In this document: in pieces, positions 15,882-24,064 of the stretch | Numbering within the stretch: the stretch's first letter is position 1 | Layout of the letters: the number at the start of each line of letters is the position of its first letter | Assembly: GCA_039182515.1 (NCBI GenBank) | Contig: JBCDCE010000038.1 | Location: 1 to 36,732, forward strand | Direction of reading: 5' to 3' | Source: JBCDCE01 sp039182515 | GTDB taxonomy: Bacteria; Pseudomonadota; Alphaproteobacteria; Rhodobacterales; Rhodobacteraceae | Length of the DNA stretch: 36,732 nucleotides | Notes under the pieces: generated by a model | Seen by the model: only the letters and a program-made list of their open reading frames with translations | Database searches by the model: none | Told to the model about the DNA's origin: nothing | Program-made: the position numbers and the translations under genes

Positions 15882-16988
15882 CTAACCGAAAAACGGCAGA
15901 TCGTAGAGCGTGCCTTTGTCAATCAGCCCGCCTCGGTTGATCTCGAGTGTGTCTCCGGCTTTCACGCTTTGGTCGACCAGCACGTAGCCGATCATGCTTT
16001 GAATGCGCGGGGACCAGATGCCGTTGGTCATGCTGCCCACCTTTTGGCCGTCTTTCAACGCATCGTACCAAATTGCGTGGCCGGGGCGCTGGGTTTGGTC
16101 GTCGAGCACAATGCCCAATTGCTGGCGCGTCACGCCGTTCGCTTTGATCTCGCGCAGGGCGTTGATGCCTATCACATCGTCTGGCAGATCGAGGCTCACG
16201 TATTTGCCCAAGCGCACCTCGAAGGGGTTGGTCCGGTCGTCGGTGTCGCCCCCGTAAGACAACAATCCGCTCTCGATCCGCTCTGCCGGATTAGGATTGC
16301 CCGGGCCAATGCCCCAAGGTGCGCCAGATTCGCGAAAGATGTTCCAAAGCTCTGTGCCGCGTGTGCCGTCCATCAGATAGATCTCAAAGCCGCCTTGCTT
16401 GGAATAGCCCGAGCGTTGCACTTTCACGGGAATGCCATTGATCTCAGCATCGGTGAACCAAAAGTACTTCAGCGCCCGCACCCAATCGCCAAAGACGGCT
16501 GCCACCACCTCTTCGGCTTTGGGGCCTTGAAGGGCCAAAGGAGAGACGTCTGGCTCATGGATATGCACATTCAGCCCGCGTTCGGCGGCAATGGCGCGGG
16601 CCCACATCAGGATGTTGTCGTCGCCAATTGAGAGCCAAAAGTGCGTGTCGCTGTGCTTGAGGACCACTGGATCGTTCACCAAAACGCCTCGGTGATCGCA
16701 CATGGGCACATATTTGCCTTTGCCGACCTCGATTTCTGAAAGGTCCCGCACGCACAGGATTTGCACGAGGGCAGCTGCATCTGGCCCTTGGATATCGACC
16801 TGGCGCTCCACGGCCACATCCCACATGGCCACGCTGCCCATCAGTCGGTCGTATTCATCGCTTGGCGCGCCATAGGACACGGGCATCAGCATTTTGTTGT
16901 AGGGCGAAAAGGCGGTCACGCCTTCTTGGATCGTGGCTGCATAGAAGGGTGAAACGCGCAGGCGTGTGTTGGGGCCAATTTCTGCCAT
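15882..16988 (-). CDS. DmdA-like GcvT-family demethylase (probable DMSP demethylase or close paralogue)
   Basis: A 368-residue aminomethyltransferase-fold protein, the length of DMSP demethylase (about 365-370). It shares the patterns I associate with DmdA: RLRVSPFYAA near the start, WDVAVERQVDIQG, EPDVSPLALQGPKAEE, RSGYSKQGGFEIYL and ERIESGLLSYGGD. DmdA moves a methyl group from dimethylsulfoniopropionate to tetrahydrofolate in the cytoplasm of marine bacteria. The N-terminal part differs from what I recall of the main Roseobacter DmdA, so a paralogue acting on another methylated compound is possible. The gene stands alone, divergent from the HAD-like gene, with a GAAGAG ribosome site. The GcvT superfamily is certain; the DMSP substrate is inferred. 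Confidence 0.7.
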   Translation of the reverse strand: MAEIGPNTRLRVSPFYAATIQEGVTAFSPYNKMLMPVSYGAPSDEYDRLMGSVAMWDVAVERQVDIQGPDAAALVQILCVRDLSEIEVGKGKYVPMCDHRGVLVNDPVVLKHSDTHFWLSIGDDNILMWARAIAAERGLNVHIHEPDVSPLALQGPKAEEVVAAVFGDWVRALKYFWFTDAEINGIPVKVQRSGYSKQGGFEIYLMDGTRGTELWNIFRESGAPWGIGPGNPNPAERIESGLLSYGGDTDDRTNPFEVRLGKYVSLDLPDDVIGINALREIKANGVTRQQLGIVLDDQTQRPGHAIWYDALKDGQKVGSMTNGIWSPRIQSMIGYVLVDQSVKAGDTLEINRGGLIDKGTLYDLPFFG

Positions 16989-17140
16989 TTAGGTCTACTC
17001 TTCGAGATCAATCTAGGAGGTGTGAAACGCTATGAGAGCTTGTCTCCCAAACGCCGAGAGAGATAATGCACACTGTTTTGAAGGCACCAAGTGAAATTTT
17101 GCAGATCATCCAAAAAATTCAATAAAATGAATGTTTTGGA

Positions 17141-17173
17141 ATTGGTTGACCCAGACAACCAATAGTCTAGTTT
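17141..17173 (+). promoter_or_regulatory. Operator-like palindrome overlapping a promoter, upstream of the HAD-like gene
   Basis: ATTGGTTG-N7-CAACCAAT (17141-17163) is a perfect 8-bp inverted repeat, resembling operators of GntR/FadR-type repressors (TTGGT...ACCAA). A possible -35 TTGACC (17146-17151) lies inside it, with -10 TAGTTT at 17168-17173 after 16 bases. The site sits between divergent genes, so it may control both. No GntR gene is in the window. Confidence 0.5.
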
Positions 17174-17248
17174 GAACGTCAGAAGGCACCTTATGCTTGT
17201 GGCGCTGCGCAGGCGAAGTTGGGTCTTCGCGCCGCAAAGGAAATCCAA

Positions 17249-18004
17249 ATGCGTGCTGTTTTCTTTGGTTCCATTGGCACAATTGTCGAGACCTCCGAGC
17301 TGCAACGCGCGGCTTTCAACGAGGCGTTTTTGCTGCATGGTTTGCGCTGGCATTGGGAGCGCGGAACCTATCAATCTTTGCTTGGCCAGGCGGGCGGCGC
17401 GGCGCGGATTGCGCGTTATGCGACCCAAAAGGACGAGCGGGTTGATCACATCTCAATCCATGCGACCAAGAGCCGTCTCTTTCACCGCGCGTTGCGCGCG
17501 CGTCGCCTAGATCTGAGGCCGGGAGTTATGGATGTGTGTGCTTGGGCCAAATCGCGTGGCATGGCTTTGGCCCTCGTCACCACAACAGATCGCGCGATTG
17601 TTGCGGCGCTTTTAGAGGCGAGTTTTGGTGCTGATGATGTGCCCTTTGATTTAATTTCAGCCGCTGATCCGAGCCTCAAGCCAAAGCCCAGCCCAGACAC
17701 CTATCGCAAAGCGCTTGCCGATGTGGACCTAGATCCTGGGACTGTATTGGCCATCGAAGACAACGCAGACGGTTTGAAGGCCGCGCGTGCAGCAGGTCTT
17801 ACAACTGTGGCGTTTCCTGGGGCCAATACCTTTGCCACCACGGTGAACCGGAAGGGGAGCCCCATCTCAAGTGGAGAGCCTCGCGTCTCAAGCGAGCGCA
17901 TAGACGCAGATGCCTTGGCCACCACAGATCTGCTCGTTACGCTTTCCGCACTTTTAGCTTTTGCGCCGTCAAGAGCACCGCTTGCAAATCAACTCAGTGT
18001 ATAG
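17249..18004 (+). CDS. HAD-superfamily protein lacking motif I aspartates (likely pseudoenzyme)
   Basis: A 251-residue protein with the layout of a beta-phosphoglucomutase/CbbY-type HAD phosphatase. Motif II is LVTTTD (about 110-114), motif III lysines are in LKPKPSP (K144/K146), and motif IV is IEDNADG (E170, D171, D174). The cap domain occupies about residues 15-90. Motif I should read DxDGT, where the first Asp is the nucleophile; here it is FGSIGT (G7, I9), so both aspartates are gone while the following GT is kept. Without the nucleophile, normal phosphoryl transfer is not expected. The start ATG 17249 follows AAAGGAAA. Because the remaining motifs are intact, this looks like a maintained, repurposed protein rather than a decaying gene. 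It is divergent from the DmdA-like gene. Confidence 0.8.
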   Translation: MRAVFFGSIGTIVETSELQRAAFNEAFLLHGLRWHWERGTYQSLLGQAGGAARIARYATQKDERVDHISIHATKSRLFHRALRARRLDLRPGVMDVCAWAKSRGMALALVTTTDRAIVAALLEASFGADDVPFDLISAADPSLKPKPSPDTYRKALADVDLDPGTVLAIEDNADGLKAARAAGLTTVAFPGANTFATTVNRKGSPISSGEPRVSSERIDADALATTDLLVTLSALLAFAPSRAPLANQLSV

Positions 18005-18044
18005 TCATGCACGAGATAAACCGTTTGGCCTTTCGCATCTGATC

Positions 18045-18473
18045 TCAAAGTCGGTGTGTTTTCTGAATTGTAGCTCCACCACATCCATCTACGTGAACGG
18101 TAAACCTCTCAACACCAAAAGATTCTGTGATCGTGCGATTATTCTCCAAGCGAGTTATTTTCTTTGCATGTCTTGTGATTTCAAAAACCAAAGTGGGAGT
18201 ATAGAAATTCCAGTCATCGGGCGGCGCATCTTTGGTGGAAACAATCCTAAGATCGGTGTTTGGCCGCCTTCTATTTACCGCTGCTAAGGCAAATACTTCA
18301 TAGGTTTCGGCGTCCTTCCCATACTGCTTTTCGGGACAGTGATAGGTTGCGAATTCTTTAATCTCGTCTGCTTTTCCAAGAGCAAACCCGAGCAATATCA
18401 AAAAAAGCACGACGGCTAGAATTTCGAACCACCCATGTTCGTTTAAGGAAAAAGCGCCGTCTGATTTAGACAT
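18045..18473 (-). CDS. Hypothetical membrane-anchored 142-residue protein
   Basis: I do not recognise this protein. It has one N-terminal membrane helix (about residues 16-34, WFEILAVVLFLILLGFALG) and a soluble remainder of about 105 residues with two cysteines (C45 in TYHCPEKQ and one in VDGCGG near the end) that could pair outside the cytoplasm. Its DNA is clearly more AT-rich than the neighbouring transporter and HAD genes, a sign of recent acquisition or weak codon adaptation. The ATG at 18473 lies two bases after the stop of a possible 55-codon gene on the same strand, so the two may be co-translated. It converges on the HAD-like gene with a 40-base gap. Confidence 0.65.
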   Translation of the reverse strand: MSKSDGAFSLNEHGWFEILAVVLFLILLGFALGKADEIKEFATYHCPEKQYGKDAETYEVFALAAVNRRRPNTDLRIVSTKDAPPDDWNFYTPTLVFEITRHAKKITRLENNRTITESFGVERFTVHVDGCGGATIQKTHRL

Positions 18474-18475
18474 GT

Positions 18476-18643
18476 CTAGTCCACCGTCTCAAAAAAATGA
18501 ATCGCCCCGCTTACCAACACTTCCCAGGAGGCATAGCCGACCAGCCCCCGACCGCCCCCCTGGGCGGGGGCTTTCAGCCCAACGCCCGCGGTCGGGCGCA
18601 GGTCTTTGCGTTTGGAAAAAACGTTGCGGATTAGATTGATCAT
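18476..18643 (-). CDS. Possible 55-residue small protein upstream of the hypothetical gene
   Basis: A short open frame starts at ATG 18643 with MINLIRNVFSKRKDLRPT, an amphipathic basic start, runs through a glycine/proline-rich middle and ends WEVLVSGAIHFFETVD. Its stop is two bases before the ATG of the next gene, as expected for coupled translation, and GGAAACAAGAG lies upstream. Against it, the middle is encoded by the palindromic element at 18544-18598, and open frames arise easily in GC-rich DNA. I recognise no family. Treat it as a candidate gene. Confidence 0.4.
   Translation of the reverse strand: MINLIRNVFSKRKDLRPTAGVGLKAPAQGGGRGLVGYASWEVLVSGAIHFFETVD
18544..18598. repeat. GC-rich double palindrome
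   Basis: GCCCCCGACC...GGGCGGGGGC (18544-18571) forms a hairpin with GCCCCC/GGGGGC ends, and CGCCCG-CGGT-CGGGCG (18583-18598) forms a second. It resembles the GCGCCCGACC family found at 357-389, 15700-15724 and 15791-15826. It lies 120 bases after the end of the oppDF gene and overlaps the possible small gene. Confidence 0.5.
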
Positions 18644-18717
18644 GCTCTTGTTTCCGACTTCTGCGTTCTGCGCGCGCCCAGTTTTGGCCCAGCCTTCGCA
18701 TTTTCAATTTTTAAGTT

Positions 18718-20517
18718 CTAGACCAAGGTTTCAATTGGATCGTGTTCTTGCACGAAATGACCGGGCGCAACTTGTGTGAGTTGCGGCTCGTAGATGTGCG
18801 CCTCGTCATTGGCTTTGCGGGAGGGCAGAAACCTGAGCGCGGCTTCTGGGTCCAGAGGTGAGGGCAGTTCGCCGGGCAATCTTAGCCTGACCCTCGTGCG
18901 CTCAACCTCCGGATCGGGGATCGGCACGGCGGATATCAGTGTTTGTGTATAGGGATGGGCGGGCTGATCAAAGATCACGTCGCGGGCGGCCATTTCCACA
19001 ACGCGGCCAAGATAGAGCACCATGATGCGGTCAGAAATGGCGCGCACCACGGAAAGGTCGTGGCTGATAAAGAGCATGGCCATGCCGAACTCAGCTTGCA
19101 GGTCTTTCAAGAGCGTCAGGATTTGCGCTTGGATCGAGACATCGAGCGCCGAAACGGCTTCATCACAGACCAGCAATTTCGGCCGGTTGATCATGGCGCG
19201 CGCAATGCCCACGCGTTGGTTTTGTCCGCCTGAAAGCTCATGTGGATAGCGGTTGAGCATGGCCGGCTCCAGGCCCACGCGGTCCATCATTTGGGCCACG
19301 GCTTCGCGGCGCTGAGCGCGGCTGAAGTGAGGCTGGTACACTTGCAAAGGCTCAGCAATCGACGCGCCAATGGTCATCCGAGGATCAAGGCTGGCCAGGG
19401 GATCCTGAAAGACAATCTGCAAGTCTTTGCGCTGAGATTTCAGCTCTCCTCGCGGCAGTTTGGGAAGATCGCGACCGAGCCAAGAGACCCGTCCAGCACT
19501 GGGCGGAATGAGTTGCAACACGGCGCGCGCAAGCGTTGATTTCCCGCAACCGCTTTCGCCGACGATGCCTAAGGTTTCGCTTTCCTCCAGATCAAAGCTC
19601 ACGCCTGCGACGGCCCTGAGATCAACCGGTCTGCGCAAGAGCCCCTTCGTGCCAGGAATTTTGAAAGTGACGCGCATATCTTCCACATCGAGCACTTTGG
19701 GCAGGTCTTTGGGGCGGGGCGGGCGAATGTCCGTCCCATCCAAGCGCGGCATGGCAGAGAGCAGGTTTTGGGTGTAGCCCGCTTGCGGATTGGCAAAGAT
19801 GTCTGAAACGCTGCCACCTTCGACAAAAGCGCCATGGCGCATCACATGCACCCGGTCCGCCATGCGTGCGACCACGCCCATATCATGGGTGATGAGCGCA
19901 ATTGCGGTGTGTTCCTCGCGCTGAAGCCCGGCCATCAAATCGAGGATCTCGGACTGTACGGTGACATCGAGCGCTGTGGTGGGCTCGTCGGCGATCAAAA
20001 GCTTGGGCGTGTTGAGCATCGCCATGGCGATCATCACGCGTTGACGCATGCCGCCTGAAAGCTCATGGGGGTATTGCATATAGCGGCGTTTGGCCTCGGG
20101 GATCTGGACGCGGTCCAGCCAATCGGTGCAGATCTTCGTGGCTTTTGCACCGCGTATATCGCTGTGGGCGCGCAGCATCTCTTCGAGCTGCGCGCCCACT
20201 TTGAGATGGGGTGTCAGCGCTGTAAGCGGATCTTGGAAAATCATCGCCACGTCTTTGCCACGTTGGGCATTGAGCGCGCGGGGGCTGCGGCCCAAAAGCT
20301 CGGTGCCGTTCAGCTGGACCGAGCCGCTCACGCTCCCGTTTTTGGCCAGAAGGCCCATCGCCGCCATGAAGGTTTGGCTTTTGCCCGAGCCACTTTCGCC
20401 CACAATCGCCAGGCATTCGCCGGGTTCAATGTCGAAAGACACGCCTTTGACCGCCTCAACCTCGCCTTCGAGCGTGTGAAAGCCAACGTGCAGATCTGTG
20501 ACCTTGAGCAGCGCCAT
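18718..20517 (-). CDS. oppDF: Peptide-type ABC transporter, fused double ATPase (OppD-OppF)
   Basis: A 599-residue protein with two complete ABC ATPase domains in one chain. The first has Walker A GESGSGKSQ, signature LSGGMRQR and Walker B LLIADEP; the second has GESGCGKST, LSGGQNQR and LLVCDEA. Separate oppD and oppF genes are the usual form; the fusion is common in alphaproteobacteria. A C-terminal tail of about 60 residues carries the typical AHPYTQTLISAVP segment. The ATG at 20517 is one base after the stop of the permease gene; an upstream in-frame start would lie inside that gene. It powers uptake through the OppB/OppC pore encoded just before it. It is the last gene of the operon. Confidence 0.93.
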   Translation of the reverse strand: MALLKVTDLHVGFHTLEGEVEAVKGVSFDIEPGECLAIVGESGSGKSQTFMAAMGLLAKNGSVSGSVQLNGTELLGRSPRALNAQRGKDVAMIFQDPLTALTPHLKVGAQLEEMLRAHSDIRGAKATKICTDWLDRVQIPEAKRRYMQYPHELSGGMRQRVMIAMAMLNTPKLLIADEPTTALDVTVQSEILDLMAGLQREEHTAIALITHDMGVVARMADRVHVMRHGAFVEGGSVSDIFANPQAGYTQNLLSAMPRLDGTDIRPPRPKDLPKVLDVEDMRVTFKIPGTKGLLRRPVDLRAVAGVSFDLEESETLGIVGESGCGKSTLARAVLQLIPPSAGRVSWLGRDLPKLPRGELKSQRKDLQIVFQDPLASLDPRMTIGASIAEPLQVYQPHFSRAQRREAVAQMMDRVGLEPAMLNRYPHELSGGQNQRVGIARAMINRPKLLVCDEAVSALDVSIQAQILTLLKDLQAEFGMAMLFISHDLSVVRAISDRIMVLYLGRVVEMAARDVIFDQPAHPYTQTLISAVPIPDPEVERTRVRLRLPGELPSPLDPEAALRFLPSRKANDEAHIYEPQLTQVAPGHFVQEHDPIETLV

Positions 20518-20518
20518 C

Positions 20519-21454
20519 TTAGCGGTCCTTCGGATCAAGCGCGTCGCGCAGACCGTCGCCAATAAAGAACATCGTGATGATGATCGTTACGTAGAAAAAG
20601 AGCGGCACGGCCAATTGCCAAAGCGTGCCGTATTGCATGGTGCCAGCCCCTTCCGCGATGAGGGCGCCCAGTGAAGTGTAAGGCTCGGAAATGCCGAGGC
20701 CTAGGAAGCTCACGAAGCTTTCTGCGAGGATCATGTCGGGCACCAAAAGGGAGGTGTAGACGATCACCACGCCCAAGAGATTGGGCAGGATGTGGCGGAT
20801 CATAATGACAAACTCGCTCACCCCGCTTGCGCGCGCGGCCTCTACAAACTCTTGCGTTTTGAGGCTGAGCGTTTGGCCGCGCACAATCCGCGCCATGGTG
20901 AGCCAACTCACCGCACCGAGCGCTACAAAGAGCATGACGAAGGATCGACCTGCGATCACCAAAAGCAAGATGATCACAAGCGTGAGAGGGATCGACAGCA
21001 AGATGTCCACGATGCGCATCATGATCGCATCCGTGCGCCCGCCTACGTAACCTGCGATGAGGCCATAGGTTGTGCCGACAATCAGAGCCATGGCCGCACC
21101 AATCACGCCCACGAGAAGCGATGTGGCAGTGGCTTGGATCACGCGGGAGTAAAGATCGCGGCCCAAAGGATCGACGCCAAAGAAATGTCCGCTCTCAATC
21201 GAGGGTTGGCCGAGGCCTGCGACGTCGCCCATGGCAGTCCAGTCGATGGTCTCATTGTCCCAAACCGCAAAAAGCGGGCCCAAGAGCACAAAGAGGATGA
21301 TCAAAACCTGGATCACCACGCAGACCATGGCGGCTTTGTTTTGCACAAAACGGTCGTAGGCGTCGCGCCATAGGGATCTCCCCTGATAGCTTTGCGCGGC
21401 TGCGACATCCCTCGCCAGTTGGGCGGATTTTTCGGATTTGCCAAACAATGCCAT
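20519..21454 (-). CDS. oppC: Peptide-type ABC transporter permease (OppC/DppC)
   Basis: A 311-residue inner-membrane protein with an N-terminal cytoplasmic extension, six membrane helices and the EAA loop EFVEAARASGVSEFVIMIRHILPN. It has the family features of the larger-loop permease: GVDPLGRDLYSRV after the first helix and SFVSFLGLGISEPYTSLGALIAEG near the end. ATG 21454 is preferred; it is four bases after the oppB stop (TAAGGGCATG). A TTG at 21481 would overlap oppB by 23 bases and is less likely. It forms the pore with OppB. The spacing shows tight translational linkage on both sides. Confidence 0.92.
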   Translation of the reverse strand: MALFGKSEKSAQLARDVAAAQSYQGRSLWRDAYDRFVQNKAAMVCVVIQVLIILFVLLGPLFAVWDNETIDWTAMGDVAGLGQPSIESGHFFGVDPLGRDLYSRVIQATATSLLVGVIGAAMALIVGTTYGLIAGYVGGRTDAIMMRIVDILLSIPLTLVIILLLVIAGRSFVMLFVALGAVSWLTMARIVRGQTLSLKTQEFVEAARASGVSEFVIMIRHILPNLLGVVIVYTSLLVPDMILAESFVSFLGLGISEPYTSLGALIAEGAGTMQYGTLWQLAVPLFFYVTIIITMFFIGDGLRDALDPKDR

Positions 21455-21458
21455 GCCC

Positions 21459-22382
21459 TTAGAATCGGATCTTGGGATCAAACCAGGCGTAGGCCAGGTC
21501 TGTTATCAGGTTCACCAGTACCGTGAGCACGCCGTAGATGATCGTGACGCCTAAAAGCACCGAGTAGTCGCGGGTGAGTGCTGAGCCTACGTAAGCCACG
21601 CCAAGCCCGCCTGTAGAGAAATAAAGATCGACAAACACCGAGCCTGTCAGAACATAGACGAACACCGGGCCAAGATAAGAAATCACCGGCAAAAGCGATG
21701 GTTTTATCGCATGACGCCAAATGATTTGGCGCTCCGGTATACCTTTGGCCCGGGCCGTTCGGATGTAATTGGCGTTCAGCACTTCGAGCATCGACGAGCG
21801 CGTGATGCGTGCGATCGAGCCCATGTAGCTGGTGGAGAGCGCAATCACCGGCATGATCAGATATTGCCATTGCCCACCATTCCACCCGCCGCCTGGCAGC
21901 CAGCCGAGGTAAAGCGTGAAGCACAGGATCAGAATGGGCCCCATGATGAAGTTGGGCAGGGCTTGCGCGGCGATCCCTAAGGAGACGGCCAGATAGTCGA
22001 TCCAGGTGTTGTGCCGGATGGCAGCCGCGATGCCCAAAGCGATGCCCACCGTGCTGGCCGCCAGAAAGGACAGGAAGCCGTAAGTCAGCGAGATTGGGAA
22101 GCCTTGGGCGATGATGTCGTTCACGTCGCGGTCTTTGAACTTAAACGACGGCCCAAAATCCCAATGGAAGATGATGTTGTAAAAGTAGTCCCACAGCTGC
22201 TTCCAGAGCGGTTGATCCAGCCCGTAGCGCGCCTCCAGGTTGGCCAGGATCTGCGGCGGTAAAGGCCGCTCGCTGGTAAAGGGGCCACCGGGGGCCACTT
22301 GGATCAAAAAGAAGCTCGCAACGACTAGCAAGAAGATCGTTGGCACGGCCGCGCCAATGCGGCGGATGGAATAGGTGAGCAT
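21459..22382 (-). CDS. oppB: Peptide-type ABC transporter permease (OppB/DppB)
   Basis: A 307-residue inner-membrane protein with the usual N-terminal helix (RRIGAAVPTIFLLVVASFFLI), the periplasmic segment YGLDQPLWKQLWDY, and the EAA-type loop NYIRTARAKGIPERQIIWRHAIKPS. Six membrane helices are expected. It pairs with the OppC permease downstream to form the translocation path for oligopeptides or related compounds. The start ATG 22382 lies 53 bases after the oppA stop, and this gap contains a perfect 12-bp hairpin. Specificity is set by the binding protein, so a non-peptide substrate cannot be ruled out. Confidence 0.92.
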   Translation of the reverse strand: MLTYSIRRIGAAVPTIFLLVVASFFLIQVAPGGPFTSERPLPPQILANLEARYGLDQPLWKQLWDYFYNIIFHWDFGPSFKFKDRDVNDIIAQGFPISLTYGFLSFLAASTVGIALGIAAAIRHNTWIDYLAVSLGIAAQALPNFIMGPILILCFTLYLGWLPGGGWNGGQWQYLIMPVIALSTSYMGSIARITRSSMLEVLNANYIRTARAKGIPERQIIWRHAIKPSLLPVISYLGPVFVYVLTGSVFVDLYFSTGGLGVAYVGSALTRDYSVLLGVTIIYGVLTVLVNLITDLAYAWFDPKIRF

Positions 22383-22397
22383 ATCGGAACTACCAGG

Positions 22398-22426
22398 GCC
22401 GCGCCGCTGGGATGCAGCGGCGCGGC
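22398..22426 (-). promoter_or_regulatory. Intercistronic hairpin between oppA and oppB
   Basis: GCCGCGCCGCTG and CAGCGGCGCGGC form a perfect 12-bp stem with a 5-base loop, beginning 10 bases after the oppA stop and ending 16 bases before oppB. No T-run follows. In binding-protein operons such stems are known to protect the upstream message, giving more binding protein than permease. Confidence 0.7.
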
Positions 22427-22435
22427 AAGGGCCAA

Positions 22436-24064
22436 TTATTCAGCGATCTTGTAGAGGTTTTTCGAGTACCAGTTCTGCTCGACATTGCCGACAGGCCAAT
22501 TGCCCACGTCGCTGTCCATCATATAGACACCCGCATAGTGGTAGATCGGGATGATGGGATGCTCGGCCGCAAGGACGCCTTCGACCTTGCCATAAAGGCT
22601 GCCCGCGTCATCAGCGGTGCGCGCTTGGGTCATCAGATCATCGACCATCGCATTGGAGAACTTGCCATCGTTGTAGCCTGAAGGCGTGGTCATGAGATCG
22701 AGGAAGGTAGAGGCCTCGTTATAGTCGCCACACCAGGCACCGCGTGCGAGCTCGAAGTTCTGGTTGCCGCGTTCCTCGAGGAACACCTTCCATTCCATGT
22801 TGGATAGGTTGGTTTGCACGCCCAGCTTTTGCTTCCACATCTGGCTCATGGCCACGGCAATCTTTTTGTGAGACTCAGAGGTGTTGTAGACCATGTCAAA
22901 CTCAAGCGGCTTGCCAGGCCCGTAGCCAGCCTCTGCCAGAAGCGCTTTCGCTTTTGCGTCACGCTCCGCTTGGCTCATGCCGGACATCGGGGATGCAGGC
23001 GGGGCAAAATCCGCAACAGAGACGGGCGTGAAGCTATAAGCCTCGGTTTGGCCGCCTGCGAGCACGTTTTCCACGATGATCTTGCGGTCAACAGCGAGGG
23101 AGAGCGCTTCACGCACGCGCGCGTCTTTGAACATCTCCGGCCCGTCTTCGCTCAAGTTGAAGGTGTAATAGTAGTTACACAGGCGCGGGAAGCTGATCGC
23201 CTCGTTGGGATATTCTTTGGCAAGGCGCGGGAATTGCCCGGAGGGCACTTCGGTGCGATCGAGTTCTCCCGCCAGATAGCGCGTGAAGGCCACGTTTTCG
23301 TCGTTGATCACAAGCGCCACCACTTCATCGATGATCGTGTTGGCATCGTCCCAATACATCGCGTTGCGGCTGCGCACTGAGCGTTCGTTGGGCAGGTGCT
23401 CAGTCAATACATAAGCGCCGTTCGAGACGATGTTTTCCGGCTTTGTCCACTCTGTGCCATGCTCAGCCACGGTGGCGGCATGTACAGGAAAGAGCGTGGA
23501 ATGGGTTGTCATCTGCGCAAAATAGGGCAGAGGGGCTGAGAGCATGACCTCTAGGGTCAGATCATCCAGCGCTCTTACACCCAAAGTGGCAGGCTCAGCT
23601 TCGCCCGCAATGATCTCGCCTGCGTTCATGATCGAAGTGATTTCCATGTACCAGGCGTAGGGAGAAGCCAATGCTGGATCGACCGCGCGGGTCCAAGCGT
23701 AGACAAAATCGCCTGCCGTGACCGGATCCCCGTTAGACCACTTGGCGTTGTCGCGCAGGGTGAAGGTGTAAACTGTTTTGTCGTCGTTTGTGGTGAAGCC
23801 TGTGGCAACACCCGGCACCAAGTTGCCGTTTTCATCTTGGTTCATAAGGCCCTCAAAGAGGTCGCGCACGATCTCTGCGCCCGACACATCTTCTACGATG
23901 CCAGGGTCCACTGAGCTATGTTCATCGAGCACCCGGTAGGTGAAGGTTTGATCTTCGGCCAAAGCTTCGCCGGTTGTGGGGTGCGTGCCCGCTGCCATAA
24001 GTGGGGCTGCTAGGAATGTGGAGCCAAGTAATGCGGCGGAAAAGGTTTTGTAAAAGGCTGACAT
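22436..24064 (-). CDS. oppA: Periplasmic oligopeptide-binding protein (OppA type)
   Basis: A 542-residue exported solute-binding protein of the SBP_bac_5 family. The signal peptide is about residues 1-25 (FYKTFSAALLGSTFLAAPLMAAG, cleavage near A24). Lobe features include SAEPTSVDPG-like RVLDEHSSVDPG, LFEGLMNQDENGNLVPGVA, the conserved FTLRDNAKWSNGDPVTAGDFVYAWTR, and RVREALSLAVDRK in lobe II. It closely matches OppA/MppA rather than nickel or dipeptide binders in these segments. It captures oligopeptides, perhaps cell-wall peptides, for the OppBCDF importer. It is first in the operon; the promoter must lie in the 238-base gap it shares with the divergent aminotransferase. Confidence 0.9.
   Translation of the reverse strand: MSAFYKTFSAALLGSTFLAAPLMAAGTHPTTGEALAEDQTFTYRVLDEHSSVDPGIVEDVSGAEIVRDLFEGLMNQDENGNLVPGVATGFTTNDDKTVYTFTLRDNAKWSNGDPVTAGDFVYAWTRAVDPALASPYAWYMEITSIMNAGEIIAGEAEPATLGVRALDDLTLEVMLSAPLPYFAQMTTHSTLFPVHAATVAEHGTEWTKPENIVSNGAYVLTEHLPNERSVRSRNAMYWDDANTIIDEVVALVINDENVAFTRYLAGELDRTEVPSGQFPRLAKEYPNEAISFPRLCNYYYTFNLSEDGPEMFKDARVREALSLAVDRKIIVENVLAGGQTEAYSFTPVSVADFAPPASPMSGMSQAERDAKAKALLAEAGYGPGKPLEFDMVYNTSESHKKIAVAMSQMWKQKLGVQTNLSNMEWKVFLEERGNQNFELARGAWCGDYNEASTFLDLMTTPSGYNDGKFSNAMVDDLMTQARTADDAGSLYGKVEGVLAAEHPIIPIYHYAGVYMMDSDVGNWPVGNVEQNWYSKNLYKIAE

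Noticed and set aside
17030..17449. 139-codon minus-strand frame over the HAD gene start
   Set aside because: It overlaps the promoter and operator region and the HAD coding sequence; the product shows no domain.
18489..18707. 72-codon minus-strand frame
   Set aside because: It runs through the palindromic element with an arginine-rich product and no ribosome site; the other frame (18476-18643) fits the next gene's start better.
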